Program-made: the position numbers and the translations under genes | In this document: positions 5,683-7,390 of the stretch, piece after piece | Layout of the letters: every line of letters begins with the position of its first letter | Position numbering within the stretch: position 1 is the first letter of the stretch | Assembly (NCBI GenBank): GCA_038230775.1 | Contig: JBBRMQ010000219.1 | Span: 1-7,390 of the forward strand | Direction: 5' to 3' | DNA length: 7,390 nt | DNA from: JBBRMQ01 sp038230775 | GTDB taxonomy: Bacteria; Acidobacteriota; Thermoanaerobaculia; Gp7-AA8 | Notes under the pieces: model-generated | Told to the model about the DNA's origin: nothing | What the model saw: the letters and a program-made list of their open reading frames with translations, nothing else | Databases searched by the model: none

Positions 5683-6675
5683 CTACCGCGGTTCTGGCAG
5701 TGACCGAATGCGCCAATCGTGCGGTGTCGTTCCAGTCCAGCGGCGGAAAGCGCGGTAGAAGACGCTCGGCTCGGAGAAGCCAAGAGCGCGGGAGATGTCG
5801 GTGGCCGGCGCGCGATTGCTCCTGAGAAGCGTGGAGGCGTGCTCGAAGCGAAGCTCGTCGAGGAGCTCGCGATAGGAGGTGCCGTTCGCGCGCAGCTTGC
5901 GCTGCAGACTGCGCACGCTCATGGTCAGATTGTCCGCGACCCGGACGATACTGCGCTCACCCTGCCACAGCGCGGCGAGGGCGGATTCCCGGCAACGCGC
6001 CAGAAAGTCAAATTCGATCGGCAGGTCGCCCGCCAGGCGCGACTCCAGAATCTCGTGCAGCAGCGGATCGTGCCCAGAGTGCGGAAGCGCCAGCGTCGAT
6101 GGATCGAGCAGCAGTTGATCGTCGCGTTGGCCGAAGCGCAGCGGCGCCCGGAAGACGCGGCGCAGTTCCTCGACATGAACGGGTTCACCCGCCGTGAAGT
6201 GCACTTCACGCGGTGCCCAAGCTCTTCCCGTGGCCAAGCGGGATCGCAGCAGAATGATTGCGAACGTGTACTGCGCAGAGCGGGGCCGATGCTCGGGAGC
6301 TGTCTCGGGCGCATGTAGCTGCACCGCTACTGCGTCGCGCAACGCGTGCAGCCGGAGTTCCGCGCCGCCGTTGGCCAGGCGGAAGTGACGTGCGGTGGCG
6401 GCGAGGGCATGACCGGTGGTCGCGCTCGTCATAACGAAGTGGTCGAACGCCCCGTATGCGCCGGCCGGGACGCACGCCGCGGCGCGCACACCGATCGCAT
6501 CGTCAGCTGTAGCTGCTGCCGCGGCATCCCAGATCGCCGTCATCGACTCTGTCGCTAACGGACGGTCAAGATCGGACGGAACGATGCGTGCCGCTCTCAG
6601 TAGGGCCGCTGTTTCGAGGCCGCGGCCGCTGCACAGTCGCAGCAGCGCTTTCGTGCTTACGCTGGACACGGTCAC
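5683..6675 (-). CDS. AraC-family transcriptional regulator
   Basis: The 330-aa protein has an N-terminal effector domain of the type named Arabinose_bd in OruR/ArgR-like regulators (about 15-205) and a C-terminal AraC DNA-binding domain (about 235-325). The first helix-turn-helix spans about 242-262 (VRVADNLTMSVRSLQRKLR). The second, about 292-313, has the family signature DISRALGFSEPSVFYRAFRRWTG, followed by TP-x-DWR. The length is typical. The start is GTG at 6675; GTG at 6669 is an alternative, and neither has a strong ribosome site. The stop is 12 bp before the amidohydrolase start on the same strand, so both genes are probably one transcript, and the regulator likely senses the substrate or product of that enzyme. 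This pairing is inferred from position. Confidence 0.93.
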   Translation of the reverse strand: MTVSSVSTKALLRLCSGRGLETAALLRAARIVPSDLDRPLATESMTAIWDAAAAATADDAIGVRAAACVPAGAYGAFDHFVMTSATTGHALAATARHFRLANGGAELRLHALRDAVAVQLHAPETAPEHRPRSAQYTFAIILLRSRLATGRAWAPREVHFTAGEPVHVEELRRVFRAPLRFGQRDDQLLLDPSTLALPHSGHDPLLHEILESRLAGDLPIEFDFLARCRESALAALWQGERSIVRVADNLTMSVRSLQRKLRANGTSYRELLDELRFEHASTLLRSNRAPATDISRALGFSEPSVFYRAFRRWTGTTPHDWRIRSLPEPR

Positions 6676-6706
6676 TATCTATCGATTCTAGGGCATGTTG
6701 CAGGGA

Positions 6707-6719
6707 CAGGCCTTTGCTT
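6707..6719. repeat. Second copy of a REP-like core (CAGGCCTTTGCTT)
   Basis: The 13-mer is identical to 928-940, the left arm of the palindrome near dapB, and lies in the leader of the AraC gene. GCGAAG at 6827 and TGACCCC at 6841 echo the right arm at a larger distance. It may be a decayed copy of the same dispersed family. At this length the match is suggestive, not proof. Confidence 0.4.
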
Positions 6720-6881
6720 GTCGGACGAGGAGGTGGGGCACATCTTCACTGTGCTGTTCGGATTCAACGGTACGGGCGCAACTGTCTGATTCGGATCGCC
6801 TAGACGGAACCTGGGAGTTCGCCCCAGCGAAGTAGAGATGTGACCCCCCAACTTGTCCGTTCCTTCATGGATGTGTTTGAC

Positions 6882-7121
6882 CGTTGGGCAACACGCTCAC
6901 GCTTGCTCTTGACCGCGCGGGATGGACGTGAGGCGAAGCGCGGATGGGGGTGCCCCTCCGGACGATCCTCATTGGGACAAGCGTGTTCCTACGCCCGATA
7001 GGAGGACGAGTTGACGGCCACCGCGCAGAAACTGCGAGCGTGGAAGGTAGCAGAGGCGTGACGATGGCCGAGAACCGACGAAGCGATGCCGGTGCGAGTC
7101 GCGTGAACCGTGTTGCCCAAC
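6882..7121. repeat. 240-bp segment bounded by 15-bp perfect inverted repeats
   Basis: CCGTTGGGCAACACG at 6882-6896 is the exact reverse complement of CGTGTTGCCCAACGG at 7107-7121. With a one-base slip the pairing extends inward through CTCACGC (6897-6903) and GCGTGAA (7101-7107). The left arm contains GTTGGGC and the right arm GCCCAAC, which are also the R-box cores of an attC-type site. I see no target duplication outside the arms. Confidence 0.6.
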
Positions 7122-7167
7122 GGACCTGCGTTTCAGCGGCGTGGCCCGCGGCAAGCGCTAGTTGGGC
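7115..7167. other. attC-like integron recombination site
   Basis: The 53-bp segment begins with GCCCAAC (fits R'' RYYYAAC) and ends with GTTGGGC (fits R' GTTRRRY); the two are exact complements. Inside, GCGTTTCAGCGG and CCGCGGCAAGCGC form a second imperfect stem with one extra base on the right side around CGTGGC, as attC sites do with their L boxes and extrahelical bases. The length is at the short end of known attC sites. An earlier GTTGGGC at 6883 would mark the preceding cassette junction, giving a cassette of about 278 bp. No integrase gene lies in the window. This is a by-eye call. Confidence 0.45.
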
Positions 7168-7275
7168 GGCACCTGCGAAGAAGAAAAGTGGAGCGGTGCC
7201 GACAATTGAGATTGGCGCTCCCGTGAACGGGATTGAGCTCCTTCTGCTTCGTCGCGTCATCACTTTCACCGGTGA

Positions 7276-7390
7276 ATGCGAGAAGCCGGTCGCAAACCTC
7301 TTCCTGAGACTGGCAGTCCATGGGAGAACTCGTTCAGCGAGTCGTTCAACAGCCGGTTCCGCGACGAGTTGCTCAACGGTGAGATCTTCA
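7276..7390 (+). pseudogene. IS3-family transposase (OrfB) fragment, continues past the window
   Basis: From about 7300 the frame reads ETGSPWENSFSESFNSRF and then RDELLNGEIF up to the edge. This is the conserved C-terminal region of IS3 OrfB integrase cores (GSPWENGYxESFN...LRDELLNGEIF), and ESF contains the third catalytic residue (Glu). The frame is closed upstream by TGA at 7273-7275, so OrfA and the first two catalytic Asp residues are absent; this is a 5'-truncated remnant. Its 3' end lies outside the window. Confidence 0.8.

Larger units (their letters stand above)
6720..7275. other. Gene-poor accessory stretch with a cassette-like segment
   Basis: No ORF here is convincing. A plus-strand frame open from ATG 6944 to the window end and a minus-strand frame at 6865-7269 both lack domains and cross the attC-like site. 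A 16-codon ORF (TTG 7011 to TGA 7061) has a strong TAGGAGG ribosome site 5 nt upstream, and its TTG overlaps the TGA of another short ORF starting at 6922. TGTGACCCCCCAACTTGTCC (6839-6858) looks somewhat like the terminal repeat of IS3-family elements. Confidence 0.4.

Noticed and set aside
5719..6318. 199-codon plus-strand frame opposite the AraC gene
   Set aside because: It is antisense to a clear AraC helix-turn-helix domain.
6865..7269. 134-codon minus-strand frame in the right-hand accessory region
   Set aside because: No domain or ribosome site, low-complexity composition, and it runs through the attC-like stem.
6676..7275. tRNA gene as an insertion target
   Set aside because: I searched by eye for a TTCGA T-arm and an acceptor stem and found none.
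6944..7390. 149-codon plus-strand frame open to the window end
   Set aside because: It crosses the attC-like site and enters the IS3 fragment in the wrong frame, with no recognisable motif; probably chance.

Overview
The window is a GC-rich bacterial segment (about 60-65% G+C by eye) with long GC-rich ORFs. Nothing in it names the host. The amidohydrolase type, the dense intergenic repeats and the many decayed transposon pieces would fit a soil or environmental Acidobacteriota-like genome, but that is inference only.

Layout from left to right. (1) 18-785, minus strand: a dihydrodipicolinate-reductase-like gene (DapB fold) whose catalytic histidine pair appears to be replaced. A 7-bp inverted repeat lies just upstream of its start. 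(2) 786-1078: a non-coding stretch packed with short repeats: a 16-bp-period tandem repeat, a palindromic unit and three spaced direct repeats built around GAAGGTCTGACCCC. They resemble the REP-type repeats that accompany Y1 (RAYT) transposases. (3) 1081-1970, plus strand: three small uncharacterised genes. They encode a 101-aa protein with 12 cysteines, an 81-aa soluble protein joined to it by an ATGA stop/start overlap and a strong Shine-Dalgarno, and an 85-aa two-helix membrane protein ending in a CxxC...CxxC zinc ribbon. (4) About 1912-3080: a graveyard. It holds a possible minus-strand membrane-protein remnant, a 5'-truncated IS30-family transposase with a candidate right inverted repeat, about 280 bp with nothing recognisable, and a very short piece resembling a RAYT N-terminus. 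(5) 3082-6675, minus strand: an AraC-family regulator followed 12 bp later by a large exported or membrane-anchored protein. That protein is two complete metal-dependent amidohydrolase domains in tandem, each keeping a full set of metal ligands. The two genes probably form one transcription unit. (6) 6676-7390: no convincing complete gene. It contains an attC-like recombination site (7115-7167) with a matching GTTGGGC core 232 bp upstream, an extended inverted repeat linking the two, and the start of an IS3-family transposase fragment running off the right edge.

The best-supported functional unit is the AraC regulator plus double amidohydrolase, which probably handles an imported cyclic amide, peptide-like or N-acyl substrate. 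The observations most worth following are the integron-cassette-like structure at the right end, the Cys-rich coupled small-gene cluster, the tandem amidohydrolase and the altered DapB active site.
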